DNA of 64,000 nucleotides from Flavobacterium sp. TAB 87 (GCF_001529295.1 NZ_LLWK01000035.1:62001-126000); one strand, 5' to 3'. Shown: positions 35,368 to 45,553, numbered from the stretch's first letter. Notes: a model not told the origin generated them from the sequence alone. A program made the numbers and translations.

Positions 35368-38300
35368 ATGAAATTGTTTTCGAAAACACATTTTGAAACT
35401 ATAATTAAAATCAATTCCTTTTTAATTCTACTTCCATTTCTAGTAACTTCTTGTGCTACACATCATCCACAATTTGGTAAAAGTGCAAAAGAAGCAAATG
35501 CTATAAATCAAGTTGATACTTCAAGTATCGCACATACTTTTTATTTGGTGGGCGATGCAGGAAATGCAGATCAAGATGAGGCCAAAGAAACACTAGAAAT
35601 GTTGCACCAAAAACTACGCAATTCAAGTAAAAATGCTTCGTTACTTTTTTTGGGAGATAATATTTATCCTGTTGGATTTTCTTCAGAAAGCGACTCACTT
35701 TCCAAATTAAAATTAAACAACCAATTAGCGCTTACTAACGGTTTTAAAGGAAATACCATTTTTATTCCTGGCAATCATGATTGGTACAGTGGCATAAAAG
35801 GTCTAGAACTTCAGGCTGATTTTGTAACTACGTATTTAAACGATAAAAAATCTTTTTTACCTCGTAAAGGTTGTGCCATCGAACAGTTGAAGATAAACAA
35901 TGATCTTACTTTACTCACGATTGATAGTGAATGGTTTTTACAAAATTGGGATAAACATCCGACCATAAACGACAATTGTGAAATAAAAACGAGAGATGAT
36001 TTTTTTAGTGAATTAGAAAGTTTACTCAATAAAAATCAGTCCAAAACTGTGGTAATTGCAATGCATCATCCTCTACTAACGAATGGAACCCACGGTGGAC
36101 AATTTTCGGTTCAAAAGCAATTGTTTCCGTTAGAAAGTAAAATTCCACTACCGTTCATTGGTTCAATTATTAACTTTCTGAGACAAACTTCAGGCGCTAG
36201 TCCGCAAGATCTTCAGAATAAAGAATATGCAAAACTTGCCAATCGCATTAAAACACTTATTCAAGGTCAAAAAAATATCGTAGTAGTTTCGGGTCACGAT
36301 CATAATTTACAATTCATTCAAAAAGAAAATATTACACAAGTAATTAGTGGTGCAGAAAGTAAATCTGAAGCGGCAAAAGCAGTTGGTAAAAATGATTTCT
36401 CGTACGGAGGAAATGGGTATGCTACGTTACAAGTTTATAAAAATGGTTCTGCTAAAATTGCTTTTTACGGAATTGAAAATAATTCGGAAAAATTATTATT
36501 TGCCCAAAATATAATTAAAGAAAAAGATACGATTGCAGTACAGAAGTATGCTTTGTCTTTTCCCACAACGACATTAGCTTCAATTTATTCTAAAAAATCA
36601 ACTGAAAAAGGAGCGATTTATAGCTTTCTATTCGGAAAGCACTATCGAGCAACGTACAGTTTGCCAATTGAAACGAAAACAGGCATCTTAGACACCTTAT
36701 TTGGTGGAGTTACACCAACTCGGGAAGGTGGCGGCCATCAATCCAAATCACTTCGTATTGTAGATCAACAAGGACGCGAATATGTAATGCGTGCCATGAA
36801 AAAAAGCGCTACACAATTTCTGCAATCTGTAGCTTTTAAGGATCAATATATTGTCGATGATTTTACGGACACCTATTCTGAAGAATTTTTATTTGATTTT
36901 TACACCACTGCTTATCCTTATGCCCCTTTCGCAATTGGTAGTATGGCTGATAAAATTGGAGTCGCACATACCAATCCTTTTTTATATTACATTCCGAAAC
37001 AAAACCAATTGGGTACATTTAATTCCAATTTTGGTGATGAATTGTACTTGGTCGAAGAGCGCGTTGCAGATAATCAAAAAGAAGTAGAGTCTTTTGGAGA
37101 AAACAATGCAGTAGATATTATTAGCACCACTGACATGATGAAAAACCTGCAGAAGGACGAAAAATATTCAGTTGATCAGACAGAATATATTAAGGCCAGA
37201 TTGTTTGATATGTTGATTGGCGATTGGGACAGACACGATGATCAATGGCGATGGGCGGCTTACCAAATTGGTGGCAAAGTGATTTACAAACCAATTCCGA
37301 GAGATCGAGACCAAGCTTTTCCTAAGTTTGATGGCGCTGCTTTTTTGGTAATTATGAACATTCCTGCGCTCAGACACATGCGCAGTTTTGATAAGGAAAT
37401 TGATAATATAAAATGGTTTAATCGAGAACCTTATCCTTTAGACTTGGCTTTTTTAAAAACCGCTTCTCAGCAAGATTGGATTTCGCAAGCTTCGCAGATC
37501 AAAGAAAATCTCAATGACAACGATATAGAAGAAGCTTTTGCAAATTTACCAAAAGAAGTACAAGGTAAAACCTTGGTCCAAATCAAGCAAAATTTAAAAA
37601 CTCGCAGAGACGATTTAGAAAAATATGCCGCTCAGTATTACGCAGTGCTGCAGCATACTGTTTTGATAGTTGGGACAAATAAAAAAGATAAGTTTATTGT
37701 ACATCATAAAGCAAAAAACACAATTGAAGTTAGTTTGTATCGCATCAAAAAAGATGGCGACGAATTTCAATATTCCAAAGAATACAAAAGTCCGCTCACT
37801 AAAAATTTGTGGATTTACGGTTTAGACGATGACGACGTTTATGAAGTTAATGGCAGCGAAAAATCTTCGATTAAAATCAGATTAATTGGTGGTCAAAACA
37901 ATGATGTTTATACCGTATCCAACGGTGAAAAAGTTAAGATTTATGATTATAAATCAAAGAAAAACACTTTCAATATCGATTCAAAAACAACAAAAAGACT
38001 AACAGATGATTACGCTTTAAATTTGTATAATTACCAAAAACCAAAATACAACGTGTTTTCTGGCATGCCGACAATTGGCTATAACCCTGATGACAATTTT
38101 AAGCTTGGTTTTACTGTTAACTATACCGTAAATCAGTTTAAACAAAGTCCTTTTACTCAAAAACACGTTTTAAAAGGAAATTATTATTTTGGAACACAAG
38201 GAATTGAATTGATGTATAATAGTTATTTTCCTGAAGTTATTGGCAAATGGGGATTAGATATTGCTGCGGAATTTACCACACCCAATTTTACTATGAACTT

Positions 38301-39096
38301 TTTTGGCTATGGTAATGAAACTAAAAATAACGATGAAGAATTTGGTATGAATTACAATCGTGTTCGAATTCAGAAAATCAAATTTGCTCCCGCTTTGAAA
38401 AAGAGTGGGCGCTTTGGAAGTGAACTTAGTTTTCAGCCCCAGTTTGAGTTGTATGAAGTAGAATCTACCACAAATAGATACATTAACATTCCCGGAATTA
38501 TTAATCCAAAGGTATTCTTGAATCAAGTTTTTGGCGGTGCAAAAATCAAGTATAGTTTTATAAATGCAGACGTTTTAACAATGCCAACTATGGGAATTAA
38601 TTTTTCGATTGCTGCCACTTGGACGAGCAATTTAGAAGACAGTAAAAGAAATTTTCCTGCATTGGACGGAAATCTAAGCTTTAGTCACAAAATCGATTCG
38701 AACGGTAAATTTGTTTTTGCTACAAACTTTAAAGCAAAAAAAATATTTAATAATAACTTCGAATTTTATCAAGGTGCACTTTTAGGAGGTGACTTCGATT
38801 TGAGAGGTTTTAGAGATGATCGTTTCTTAGGAAATAGTTACTATTCACAAAGCACCGACGTGCGATGGAATATAGGTAAAATTCAAAAGAGAATTGTTCC
38901 GCTTACTTATGGTGTTCTAGCTGGTTTTGATTACGGAAGAGTTTGGCTAGATGGCGTACAATCAGACCAATGGCACAGTGATTATGGTGGTGGATTATGG
39001 ATTAATGCTGTGCACTTTTTAACCGCCAGAGCTACTTATTTTAAAGCACCACATGAAAAAAGACGTTTCTCTTTTGGGGTTGGTTTTAACTTTTAA
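35368..39096 (+). CDS. Lipoprotein with metallophosphoesterase, kinase-like segment and outer-membrane barrel
   Basis: A 1242-residue surface protein. A lipobox, LVTSC (Cys29), is followed by a calcineurin-like phosphoesterase (about 55-370): GDAG 62-65, GDN 96-98, GNHD 135-138, HH 233-234, GHDH 309-312. Residues about 448-670 look like an atypical kinase lobe pair: a Gly-rich TREGGGHQSKSLRI, then EYVMRAMKKS with Lys478, a catalytic-loop-like GDWDRHDDQW (618-627), and PRDRDQAF (644-651), which could play the DFG metal role. The C-terminal 350 residues are beta-barrel strands of the BamA/surface antigen kind, including GGDFDLRGFRDDRFLGN and a terminal Phe. It is divergent from the HD-PycTM gene and shares a stop tetranucleotide TTAA with the convergent gene. 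Confidence 0.85.
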   Translation: MKLFSKTHFETIIKINSFLILLPFLVTSCATHHPQFGKSAKEANAINQVDTSSIAHTFYLVGDAGNADQDEAKETLEMLHQKLRNSSKNASLLFLGDNIYPVGFSSESDSLSKLKLNNQLALTNGFKGNTIFIPGNHDWYSGIKGLELQADFVTTYLNDKKSFLPRKGCAIEQLKINNDLTLLTIDSEWFLQNWDKHPTINDNCEIKTRDDFFSELESLLNKNQSKTVVIAMHHPLLTNGTHGGQFSVQKQLFPLESKIPLPFIGSIINFLRQTSGASPQDLQNKEYAKLANRIKTLIQGQKNIVVVSGHDHNLQFIQKENITQVISGAESKSEAAKAVGKNDFSYGGNGYATLQVYKNGSAKIAFYGIENNSEKLLFAQNIIKEKDTIAVQKYALSFPTTTLASIYSKKSTEKGAIYSFLFGKHYRATYSLPIETKTGILDTLFGGVTPTREGGGHQSKSLRIVDQQGREYVMRAMKKSATQFLQSVAFKDQYIVDDFTDTYSEEFLFDFYTTAYPYAPFAIGSMADKIGVAHTNPFLYYIPKQNQLGTFNSNFGDELYLVEERVADNQKEVESFGENNAVDIISTTDMMKNLQKDEKYSVDQTEYIKARLFDMLIGDWDRHDDQWRWAAYQIGGKVIYKPIPRDRDQAFPKFDGAAFLVIMNIPALRHMRSFDKEIDNIKWFNREPYPLDLAFLKTASQQDWISQASQIKENLNDNDIEEAFANLPKEVQGKTLVQIKQNLKTRRDDLEKYAAQYYAVLQHTVLIVGTNKKDKFIVHHKAKNTIEVSLYRIKKDGDEFQYSKEYKSPLTKNLWIYGLDDDDVYEVNGSEKSSIKIRLIGGQNNDVYTVSNGEKVKIYDYKSKKNTFNIDSKTTKRLTDDYALNLYNYQKPKYNVFSGMPTIGYNPDDNFKLGFTVNYTVNQFKQSPFTQKHVLKGNYYFGTQGIELMYNSYFPEVIGKWGLDIAAEFTTPNFTMNFFGYGNETKNNDEEFGMNYNRVRIQKIKFAPALKKSGRFGSELSFQPQFELYEVESTTNRYINIPGIINPKVFLNQVFGGAKIKYSFINADVLTMPTMGINFSIAATWTSNLEDSKRNFPALDGNLSFSHKIDSNGKFVFATNFKAKKIFNNNFEFYQGALLGGDFDLRGFRDDRFLGNSYYSQSTDVRWNIGKIQKRIVPLTYGVLAGFDYGRVWLDGVQSDQWHSDYGGGLWINAVHFLTARATYFKAPHEKRRFSFGVGFNF

Positions 39097-39953
39097 TTTT
39101 TTAGCGACAGCTCGTAGACCTTTCCTCCTAGTTTATCGGCCTTTTCGTCTGCGATTAATACCGTTTGATTGTCTTTAAAAACCAAGGCCTCCTTCTGAGA
39201 AAAATGATTCAGGTCGATATCTCTTCTTTTTCCTTGCGTAAAAGCATCTCCTTTAAAATTCTCAAATAAGATAATTTTATCATGAGTTAAAAGTGCTATT
39301 TTCTTTTCATTCGGACTAATAGCTGCGCTTGTTACCGCACAATGATTGTAGTTCGAACAGGTTTTAAAAGTACCGACTAAAACGGCTTTCTGCTGGCCTG
39401 CTTTGTTGGCAATCTTATAAATTAATGAGGTCCCGTCGAAAATTTTGCTTCTGTTCTTAGTAAATAAATAAAAGTGATTTTTAAATTCAAAAAAACCTTC
39501 TACATCAAACATCATTTTGGATTTTTTAGGAGGGAATTCCGTTTGCTCCGGATACGAAAATTGTATCTGGTAGGTTGCACGTGCCTTGCTTTTTTTTAGT
39601 TCTTTTTGGTCTACTCTGTAAATGGATAAATCTGTTCGTATATTGTTATTATTACCAAAATCACCAATATATATTGCGCCATCTTTACCTTTGGTTATGT
39701 CTTCCCAATCCGTATTTACTGCATTATCTAAGGTTATTTTTTTAAGTAATTTTCCTTCTGCATTGAGCGCATAAATAACATTTGCATTTCCTTTGTCTTC
39801 CAAAGCCCAAATGGTATTTGTTGCTTTATCATACGTAATTCCAGAAACTTCCTTTAACTTTTTAGGAAAAGTAAAAACAGTCTTTAATTGTGTTGACCCT
39901 TGCTGACAAGACAATAAAATTAAAGCTAAAATAAAGTATAAATTATTTTTCAT
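39093..39953 (-). CDS. Propeller-like lipoprotein of unknown function
   Basis: From ATG 39953 this is a 286-residue lipoprotein: MKNNLYFILALILLSC with a lipobox Cys. The body reads like an extracytoplasmic beta-propeller: LKEVSGITYDKATNTIWALEDKGNAN, then WEDITKGKDGAIYIGDFGNN, MMFDVEGFFEFKNHFYLFTKN, TSAAISPNEKKIALLTHDKI and FSQKEALVFKDNQTVLIADE. This pattern occurs in SdiA-regulated and phytase-like propellers. An upstream in-frame ATG (40064) would place 37 extra residues before the signal and overlap the neighbouring gene, so it is rejected. It is preceded by the uncharacterised gene 31 nt upstream and is probably co-transcribed with it. Confidence 0.78.
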   Translation of the reverse strand: MKNNLYFILALILLSCQQGSTQLKTVFTFPKKLKEVSGITYDKATNTIWALEDKGNANVIYALNAEGKLLKKITLDNAVNTDWEDITKGKDGAIYIGDFGNNNNIRTDLSIYRVDQKELKKSKARATYQIQFSYPEQTEFPPKKSKMMFDVEGFFEFKNHFYLFTKNRSKIFDGTSLIYKIANKAGQQKAVLVGTFKTCSNYNHCAVTSAAISPNEKKIALLTHDKIILFENFKGDAFTQGKRRDIDLNHFSQKEALVFKDNQTVLIADEKADKLGGKVYELSLKN

Positions 39954-39984
39954 AGGTCGTTCTTGTTTTTTAAAGGACTCAATA

Positions 39985-41037
39985 TTAAAGTACATTGGTG
40001 TTTTTAAAGTTTCTTGCGATAAAAGCAAATGCTGCTCCCATAACATGCCCCATCGACTGTGCATTTTTAAAATTCATATCGTTGGTGTAACGGTACAACT
40101 CCATTTTTAACTGACCCAAATTTTCGTCCGAAGATACCGTATCATGACGCATAATGTGCAATAATTTGCGAATTCGGCTTTCGGCAGAATGGATTCGTTT
40201 GGCCAGTATCGCACGCTCTTCATCCTTATATTGAAAAATAGAACGCTCTTCTAACTTTTCTTTAATCAACTTAATCATCGGTCCGTTCTCCTTAAAAAAT
40301 TGAGGACGGTAAACTTTAAAATTTCCTTCGTAACATTGCTGATCGAAGTCAATTGGACGAATTTTGTATACTACTTGGTCAAAATCGTGAATAGGAACAA
40401 TTACGTAGTTGTAAGCACGCATGTCGCCGAGCAAACGAATCATGCAACGCTCGTTGAACTTCACAAATTCTTTGGCAATTTGTGACTTCTCCATTTCCGT
40501 ACATTTTGGCAACAAGGTTTCCATGAAAACATCACCCGGAATACCGATTATGTGCTCTTCGATCAACGTATCTTTGTAGACCAAAAAGTTAATTTTGTCT
40601 GGCGATAAAATTTCCTCGAACTCCAATCCGTAAATTCGAGAAGCATCGGCTTTCTTTATATAAAAATGAACATAGTTGTCGTTTAAAATATTGCGGACTT
40701 TAATGCGGAACGGTTTGGAGTTACCGAACGTACAATAATCAATTGCATCTACATTCAAGTACTGCAAAATCTCACTATTTCCATCAGAGTGTAATAATGA
40801 ATATATCTTTTTAAGATTCAAATCAATCTCATTGCGATCAAATTCACTATAATAAACCCGAATCCAAAGTGTGTCTTTGTCATTTTTATCATATACATTG
40901 ATGGCTCCTGCAAAACGCAATAAATCATCATAAAAAACAGGGACTTTTGACATTCTCTCGTAGCGTTCTAAGTATTCGACTAGCGGATCAATTATTGGAT
41001 ACGACGGTTTTTTATAAAACATTAAATTCTCACTCAT
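39985..41037 (-). CDS. Uncharacterised cytosolic protein with a kinase-like metal motif
   Basis: A 350-residue protein with no signal or membrane segment and no family I can name. Notable is a stretch in the second half: FNERCMIRLLGDMRAYNYVIVP, then VVYKIRPIDFDQQCYEG. This resembles the catalytic-loop and DFG-like (IDFDQ) elements of atypical kinase folds. The preceding YKDTLIEEHIIGIPGD could be part of an N-lobe, although no clear Gly loop or ATP-binding Lys was identified. The C-terminus is helical (ERAILAKRIHSAESRIRKLLHIM). It is the first gene of a two-gene minus-strand unit with the propeller lipoprotein. The function is unknown. Confidence 0.7.
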   Translation of the reverse strand: MSENLMFYKKPSYPIIDPLVEYLERYERMSKVPVFYDDLLRFAGAINVYDKNDKDTLWIRVYYSEFDRNEIDLNLKKIYSLLHSDGNSEILQYLNVDAIDYCTFGNSKPFRIKVRNILNDNYVHFYIKKADASRIYGLEFEEILSPDKINFLVYKDTLIEEHIIGIPGDVFMETLLPKCTEMEKSQIAKEFVKFNERCMIRLLGDMRAYNYVIVPIHDFDQVVYKIRPIDFDQQCYEGNFKVYRPQFFKENGPMIKLIKEKLEERSIFQYKDEERAILAKRIHSAESRIRKLLHIMRHDTVSSDENLGQLKMELYRYTNDMNFKNAQSMGHVMGAAFAFIARNFKNTNVL

Positions 41038-41166
41038 TACTTAAAATATTTACTACAAATTTACATTAAATATAAATGCTCTTTCTGTAGTTTCATTGTT
41101 TATACCGCATTTGGAAAAGGAAAAAGTCTTTAACATCACAAATTCTTACAAAACGAACTTTTATAT

Positions 41167-41174
41167 TATATTTG
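41167..41174 (+). promoter_or_regulatory. -7 box directly before the T9SS gene (possible leaderless mRNA)
   Basis: TATATTTG at 41167-41174 ends 6 nt before the ATG at 41181. Transcription starting about 7 nt after the box would begin at or next to the start codon. No good TTTG is found at the expected -33 distance. Confidence 0.45.
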
Positions 41175-41180
41175 TTAGTT

Positions 41181-43511
41181 ATGAGACACTATCAAAGCAT
41201 CTTCATTATCGTATTTTTATTTTTAAGTATTCCTGAAGTTCAGTCACAATACATCACAATTGATGACCAACTTACGGCTTCAAAATTAGTGACAGATGTA
41301 TTAGTAAATAGCCCATGCGTTAGCATTTCTGGATCGACTGCTGTGGGTGATACTCTTTCGGGAATCAGCAAAAGTTTTGCTTATTTTAATGCTAACGGAA
41401 CTACTTTCCCTTTTAAAGAAGGCGTAGTTTTAAGTACTGCTCGGGCTGTAAATTCTTCTGGACCGTATACTCCGAACAATCGCGGTGAAGGCGACAAAAA
41501 GTGGAAAGGCGATGCCGATCTTGATGTGGCGCTAGGAATTAGTTCTATAAATGCGACAGTTTTGGAATTTGATTTTATTGCATTAACCAACACGGTTAGT
41601 TTCAACTATTTATTTGCTTCTAATGAATACCAATCGTATTTTCCCTGCTCTTTTTCGGATGGCTTTGCTTTTTTAATTAAAGAAGTTGGCAGTACCGATC
41701 CTTATAAAAACTTAGCTGTTTTACCCAATTCGAACACCATAGTTTCCTCTCAAAATGTGCGTCCGCTAATCAAACCTGTTTCGACCACGCAAGGTGTTTT
41801 TCCCGGATGTCCTGCCTTAAATGAAAATTATTTTTCAGGTTTTAATTCTCAAAATAATCCCATCAATTATGCGGGACAAACGGTTGTTTTAAATGCGAGC
41901 ACCAATGTAATTGCTGGAAAAACCTACCATATAAAACTTGTAATTGCCGACGATCGCGAACAGTTTTTTGACTCTGCCGTATTTGTAGAAGCTGGAAGTT
42001 TTAAAGTATCGATCGATTTAGGACAAGATTATTCGTTAGCAAACAATAATCCTGTTTGCTTTGGCGAAAAAGTAGTTTTAGATACCAAATTGTCTCCAAC
42101 CAGTACATTTAAATGGTCTAAAGACGGTATTGTTATTCCTGGTGCCAATCAATATTTTTACGAAGTTAGCAGTTCTGGGAACTATAAAGTAAGTACCGTG
42201 CTTGGGTCTTCTAGTTGTGAAGCATCCGATGAAATAAAAGTAGAGTTTTCAATTCCTCTCACGGTTAACGATCAAAACTTAGTACAATGTGACGACAACG
42301 GTGATGGTATTTCCATTTTTAATTTAACAAAAATTGAAAATGAACTCCAACAGAACGACACTTCTATCGCAACAGTAAGTTATTACGAAAATTTAGCTGA
42401 TGCAGAAGCAAAAACAAATGCTATTAGTAACCCAAATAGTTACATCAATAAGGCACCCGCTCCGCTTTTGTACTTTAGAACCGAAAATAAATTTGCCTGT
42501 TATGCTGTTCGTCAATTACAGCTATTGATTTCAAATACTTTAATTTCTGCACAAGCAGTTGTACAAATCTGTGACAGCGATGCAGTGCAGGATGGCTTTT
42601 CTAGTTTTGATTTGAATGCTCAAGTTTCTCCACAATTGCTGTCTGGCTTACCTAGCAATTTAGAAGTTGGTTACTATTTAACTGAAAATGATGCCATTAT
42701 TGAACGAAATGCACTGCCAAATAATTTCATAAATACTGTCGAAAATAAGCAGAGTATTTTTGCTCGAATTATAAATGGTAGTGATTGCTACGATATTACT
42801 CCCATCCAATTACTTGTCAATACCTTTGATCCAGTAAATTTCGAACAAGAAACAAAATACATATGCAGCGGAAGTAGCATTGATTTAAGCGTCGCTGACG
42901 GATTCGCTTCCTATTTATGGAACACAGGAGCAACGCAAGCAAAAAATGCCGTAACAGCACCTGGAACGTACTCGGTAACGGTCACAAATTTAAATGGCTG
43001 TAGTAAAAGCAAAACATTTATTGTACAACCTAGTCAAGTTGCTACGCTAACGAATATTACCATTAAAGATTTTGCAGGTAGTTCTAACAATGTTACAGTT
43101 GAATATTCTGGTAGCGGTTCTTATGACTTTTCTTTGGACGGTGATTTATACCAAGACGAAGCTACGTTTACTAATCTAACGCCCAACAAATACATTGCTT
43201 ACGTTCGAGATAAAAACGGATGTGGAACAAGTGTAAGCAATACTTTTTACGTATTAGATTACCCGCGATTTTTCACTCCCAATGGAGATGGATATAATGA
43301 CGTTTGGCGAATTGAAAATGATAATTACTTACCCGATTACCATTTATCAGTTTTTGATCGCTATGGCAAATTATTGAAGCAAATGCCTAAAAATAATTTG
43401 GGTTGGAATGGCCTTTTTGCTGGAAAGCAATTACCCGCAGATGATTATTGGTTTACTTTACAATTGAACGATGGAAGAATGATCAAAGGACATTTTAGCT
43501 TGAAGCGATGA
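41181..43511 (+). CDS. T9SS type B secreted protein with choice-of-anchor L-type and CHU C-terminal domains
   Basis: A 776-residue secreted protein from ATG 41181 (a TTG at 41172 would add three). The signal peptide ends PEVQSQ. The N-terminal 280 residues match the choice-of-anchor L type: LVTDVLVNSPCVSISGSTAVGD, FPFKEGVVLSTARA, FDFIALTNTVSFNYLFASNEYQSY, FSDGFAFLIKE. Middle repeats of about 80 residues contain Asp-rich QCDDNGDGISIFNL and ICDSDAVQDGFSSFDL. An Ig-like segment (YLWNTGATQAKNAVTAPGTYSVTVTN) follows. The C-terminal gliding-motility/type B sorting signal is clear: FFTPNGDGYNDVWRI, LSVFDRYGKLL, GWNGLFAGKQLPADDYWF, HFSLKR. It is exported by the type IX system. An adhesin-like role is inferred. 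Confidence 0.92.
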   Translation: MRHYQSIFIIVFLFLSIPEVQSQYITIDDQLTASKLVTDVLVNSPCVSISGSTAVGDTLSGISKSFAYFNANGTTFPFKEGVVLSTARAVNSSGPYTPNNRGEGDKKWKGDADLDVALGISSINATVLEFDFIALTNTVSFNYLFASNEYQSYFPCSFSDGFAFLIKEVGSTDPYKNLAVLPNSNTIVSSQNVRPLIKPVSTTQGVFPGCPALNENYFSGFNSQNNPINYAGQTVVLNASTNVIAGKTYHIKLVIADDREQFFDSAVFVEAGSFKVSIDLGQDYSLANNNPVCFGEKVVLDTKLSPTSTFKWSKDGIVIPGANQYFYEVSSSGNYKVSTVLGSSSCEASDEIKVEFSIPLTVNDQNLVQCDDNGDGISIFNLTKIENELQQNDTSIATVSYYENLADAEAKTNAISNPNSYINKAPAPLLYFRTENKFACYAVRQLQLLISNTLISAQAVVQICDSDAVQDGFSSFDLNAQVSPQLLSGLPSNLEVGYYLTENDAIIERNALPNNFINTVENKQSIFARIINGSDCYDITPIQLLVNTFDPVNFEQETKYICSGSSIDLSVADGFASYLWNTGATQAKNAVTAPGTYSVTVTNLNGCSKSKTFIVQPSQVATLTNITIKDFAGSSNNVTVEYSGSGSYDFSLDGDLYQDEATFTNLTPNKYIAYVRDKNGCGTSVSNTFYVLDYPRFFTPNGDGYNDVWRIENDNYLPDYHLSVFDRYGKLLKQMPKNNLGWNGLFAGKQLPADDYWFTLQLNDGRMIKGHFSLKR

Positions 43512-43532
43512 TATTGCATAAATGACAGATAC

Positions 43533-43567
43533 AAAAAAAGGCCATTCATAAATGAATGGCCTTTTTA
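43533..43567. terminator. Bidirectional terminator between the T9SS gene and typA
   Basis: AAAAGGCCATTCAT pairs with ATGAATGGCCTTTT around a tiny loop, with A and T runs on the two sides, so it can terminate both convergent transcripts. Confidence 0.9.
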
Positions 43568-43585
43568 TATGCTTAAGTTTAAAAC

Positions 43586-45382
43586 TTATATTTTAAATCT
43601 TTTTCTATCTGTTTCAGTTAAATAGATTTTTCTCAAACGAATAGATTTTGGAGTAACCTCAACATATTCATCTTTTTGAATGTATTCCAAAGCTTCCTCT
43701 AAGGAGAAAATAATTGGTGGAATAATTCTTGCTTTCTCATCATTTCCAGAAGAACGTACGTTAGATTGTTTTTTCTCCTTCGTTACGTTTACACACATAT
43801 CATCTGCACGAGAGTTTTCTCCAATTACCTGTCCTTCGTAAATTTCAGCATTTGGTTCAACAAAAAACTTACCACGATCTTGTAATTTATCGATAGAATA
43901 AGGAATTGCTTTTCCTTTTTCCATAGAGATTAAAGAACCTTTGTTACGTCCAGAAATTTCTCCTTTGTAAGGCTCATATCCTATGAAACGGTGTGCCATA
44001 ATAGCCTCACCAGCAGTAGCAGTAAGCAATTGATTACGCAATCCGATAATTCCACGAGATGGAATATTGAATTTTACAATCATACGCTCTCCTTTAGTTT
44101 CCATACTCAACATTTCACCTTTACGCATCGTAACAAACTCTACCGCTCTTCCTGAAAGTGCTTCTGGTAAATCGATTGTTAACTCTTCAATTGGCTCACA
44201 TTTTTTACCATCAATTTCTTTGATAATAACTTGTGGTTGACCGATTTGCATTTCATACCCTTCTCTTCTCATTGTTTCAATAAGAACAGATAAGTGCAAT
44301 ACACCACGACCAAAAACCATAAACTTATCAGCAGAATCAGTTTCACCTAACTTCATTGCTAAGTTTTTCTCTAATTCTTTTGTCAAACGCTCTCTAATAT
44401 GACGAGAAGTTACAAATTTACCCTCTTTTCCAAAGAAAGGAGAATCATTAATTGTAAACAACATACTCATAGTTGGTTCGTCAATAGCAATAGATGCTAA
44501 TCCTTCAGGGTTTTCATAATCAGCGATAGTATCACCAATTTCAAAACCTTCAACACCAACGATTGCACAAATATCTCCAGCAATTACTTCTTGTACTTTT
44601 TTACGTCCAAGACCTTCAAAAGTATGTAATTCTTTAATTCTAGATTTTATTACTGTACCATCTCTTTTTACTAATGAGATTGGCATTCCTTCTTTTAAAA
44701 CTCCTCTTTCTAAACGACCAATAGCGATACGACCTGTAAAAGCAGAGAAATCTAAAGATGTGATTAACATTTGTGGTGTTCCTTCTGATACTTTAGGAGC
44801 TGGAACATTAGCAAGAACCATATCTAATAATGGCTCGATGTTTTCAGTTTGAACTTTCCAGTCATCAGACATCCAGTTATTTTTAGCTGAACCGTAAACC
44901 GTAGGAAAATCCAACTGCTCTTCAGTAGCACCTAATTCAAACATTAAGTCAAAAACTTTCTCATGAACTTCTTCAGGAGTACAGTTTTCTTTATCAACTT
45001 TATTGATAACAACGCATGGTTTCAAACCAAGATCTAATGCTTTTTGCAATACAAAACGCGTTTGTGGCATCGGTCCTTCAAAAGCATCTACAAGTAGACA
45101 AACTCCGTCAGCCATGTTCAAAACACGCTCTACCTCTCCACCAAAATCGGCGTGACCAGGAGTGTCAATAATATTAATTTTTGTTCCTTTGTACTGTACA
45201 GAAACATTTTTAGAAGTAATGGTAATACCTCTTTCACGCTCTAAGTCGTTGTTATCTAGTATTAAATCACCTGAATTTTCGTTGTCACGAAATAATTGGC
45301 AGTGATACATAATTTTATCAACCACCGTTGTTTTACCGTGATCGACGTGAGCAATAATTGCAATATTTCTTATAGATTCCAT
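43586..45382 (-). CDS. typA: Translational GTPase TypA/BipA
   Basis: A ribosome-associated GTPase of 598 residues, the normal family length. G1 is AHVDHGKTT (residues 11-19), G2 RGITI, G3 [13 protein letters not shown]4 NKVDKE. An EF-Tu domain-II-like section ([16 protein letters not shown]) and elongation factor G-like parts ([18 protein letters not shown]) follow. The BipA-specific C-terminal domain contains [20 protein letters not shown] and [16 protein letters not shown]. It assists ribosome assembly and translation under stress or cold. A -7 box TAGCTTTG reads on the minus strand at 45402-45409, 20 nt from the start codon. Confidence 0.97.
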   Translation of the reverse strand: MESIRNIAIIAHVDHGKTTVVDKIMYHCQLFRDNENSGDLILDNNDLERERGITITSKNVSVQYKGTKINIIDTPGHADFGGEVERVLNMADGVCLLVDAFEGPMPQTRFVLQKALDLGLKPCVVINKVDKENCTPEEVHEKVFDLMFELGATEEQLDFPTVYGSAKNNWMSDDWKVQTENIEPLLDMVLANVPAPKVSEGTPQMLITSLDFSAFTGRIAIGRLERGVLKEGMPISLVKRDGTVIKSRIKELHTFEGLGRKKVQEVIAGDICAIVGVEGFEIGDTIADYENPEGLASIAIDEPTMSMLFTINDSPFFGKEGKFVTSRHIRERLTKELEKNLAMKLGETDSADKFMVFGRGVLHLSVLIETMRREGYEMQIGQPQVIIKEIDGKKCEPIEELTIDLPEALSGRAVEFVTMRKGEMLSMETKGERMIVKFNIPSRGIIGLRNQLLTATAGEAIMAHRFIGYEPYKGEISGRNKGSLISMEKGKAIPYSIDKLQDRGKFFVEPNAEIYEGQVIGENSRADDMCVNVTKEKKQSNVRSSGNDEKARIIPPIIFSLEEALEYIQKDEYVEVTPKSIRLRKIYLTETDRKRFKI

Positions 45383-45401
45383 CTGTTGTTTTTAATGGGC
45401 G

Positions 45402-45409
45402 CAAAGCTA
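45402..45409 (-). promoter_or_regulatory. -7 box of typA
   Basis: TAGCTTTG on the minus strand matches TAnnTTTG and lies 19 nt before the typA ATG. The region expected to hold the -33 box is an A/T run without TTTG. Confidence 0.5.
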
Positions 45410-45553
45410 CAATTTTTTTTTTTATAATTAACGATTCAGAAACAGTTAAAATTTCAATGAATCTACTATCGTAAAAATCAGTGTATGAACTAGGTACATC
45501 ATTTGCCCTATTTTAAGTTGTAATTGTCATAACTAAATTATTATATTTGAGTA

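Noticed and set aside
39954..40064. Longer start for the propeller lipoprotein
   Set aside because: It would put 37 residues before a clear lipoprotein signal and overlap the upstream gene.
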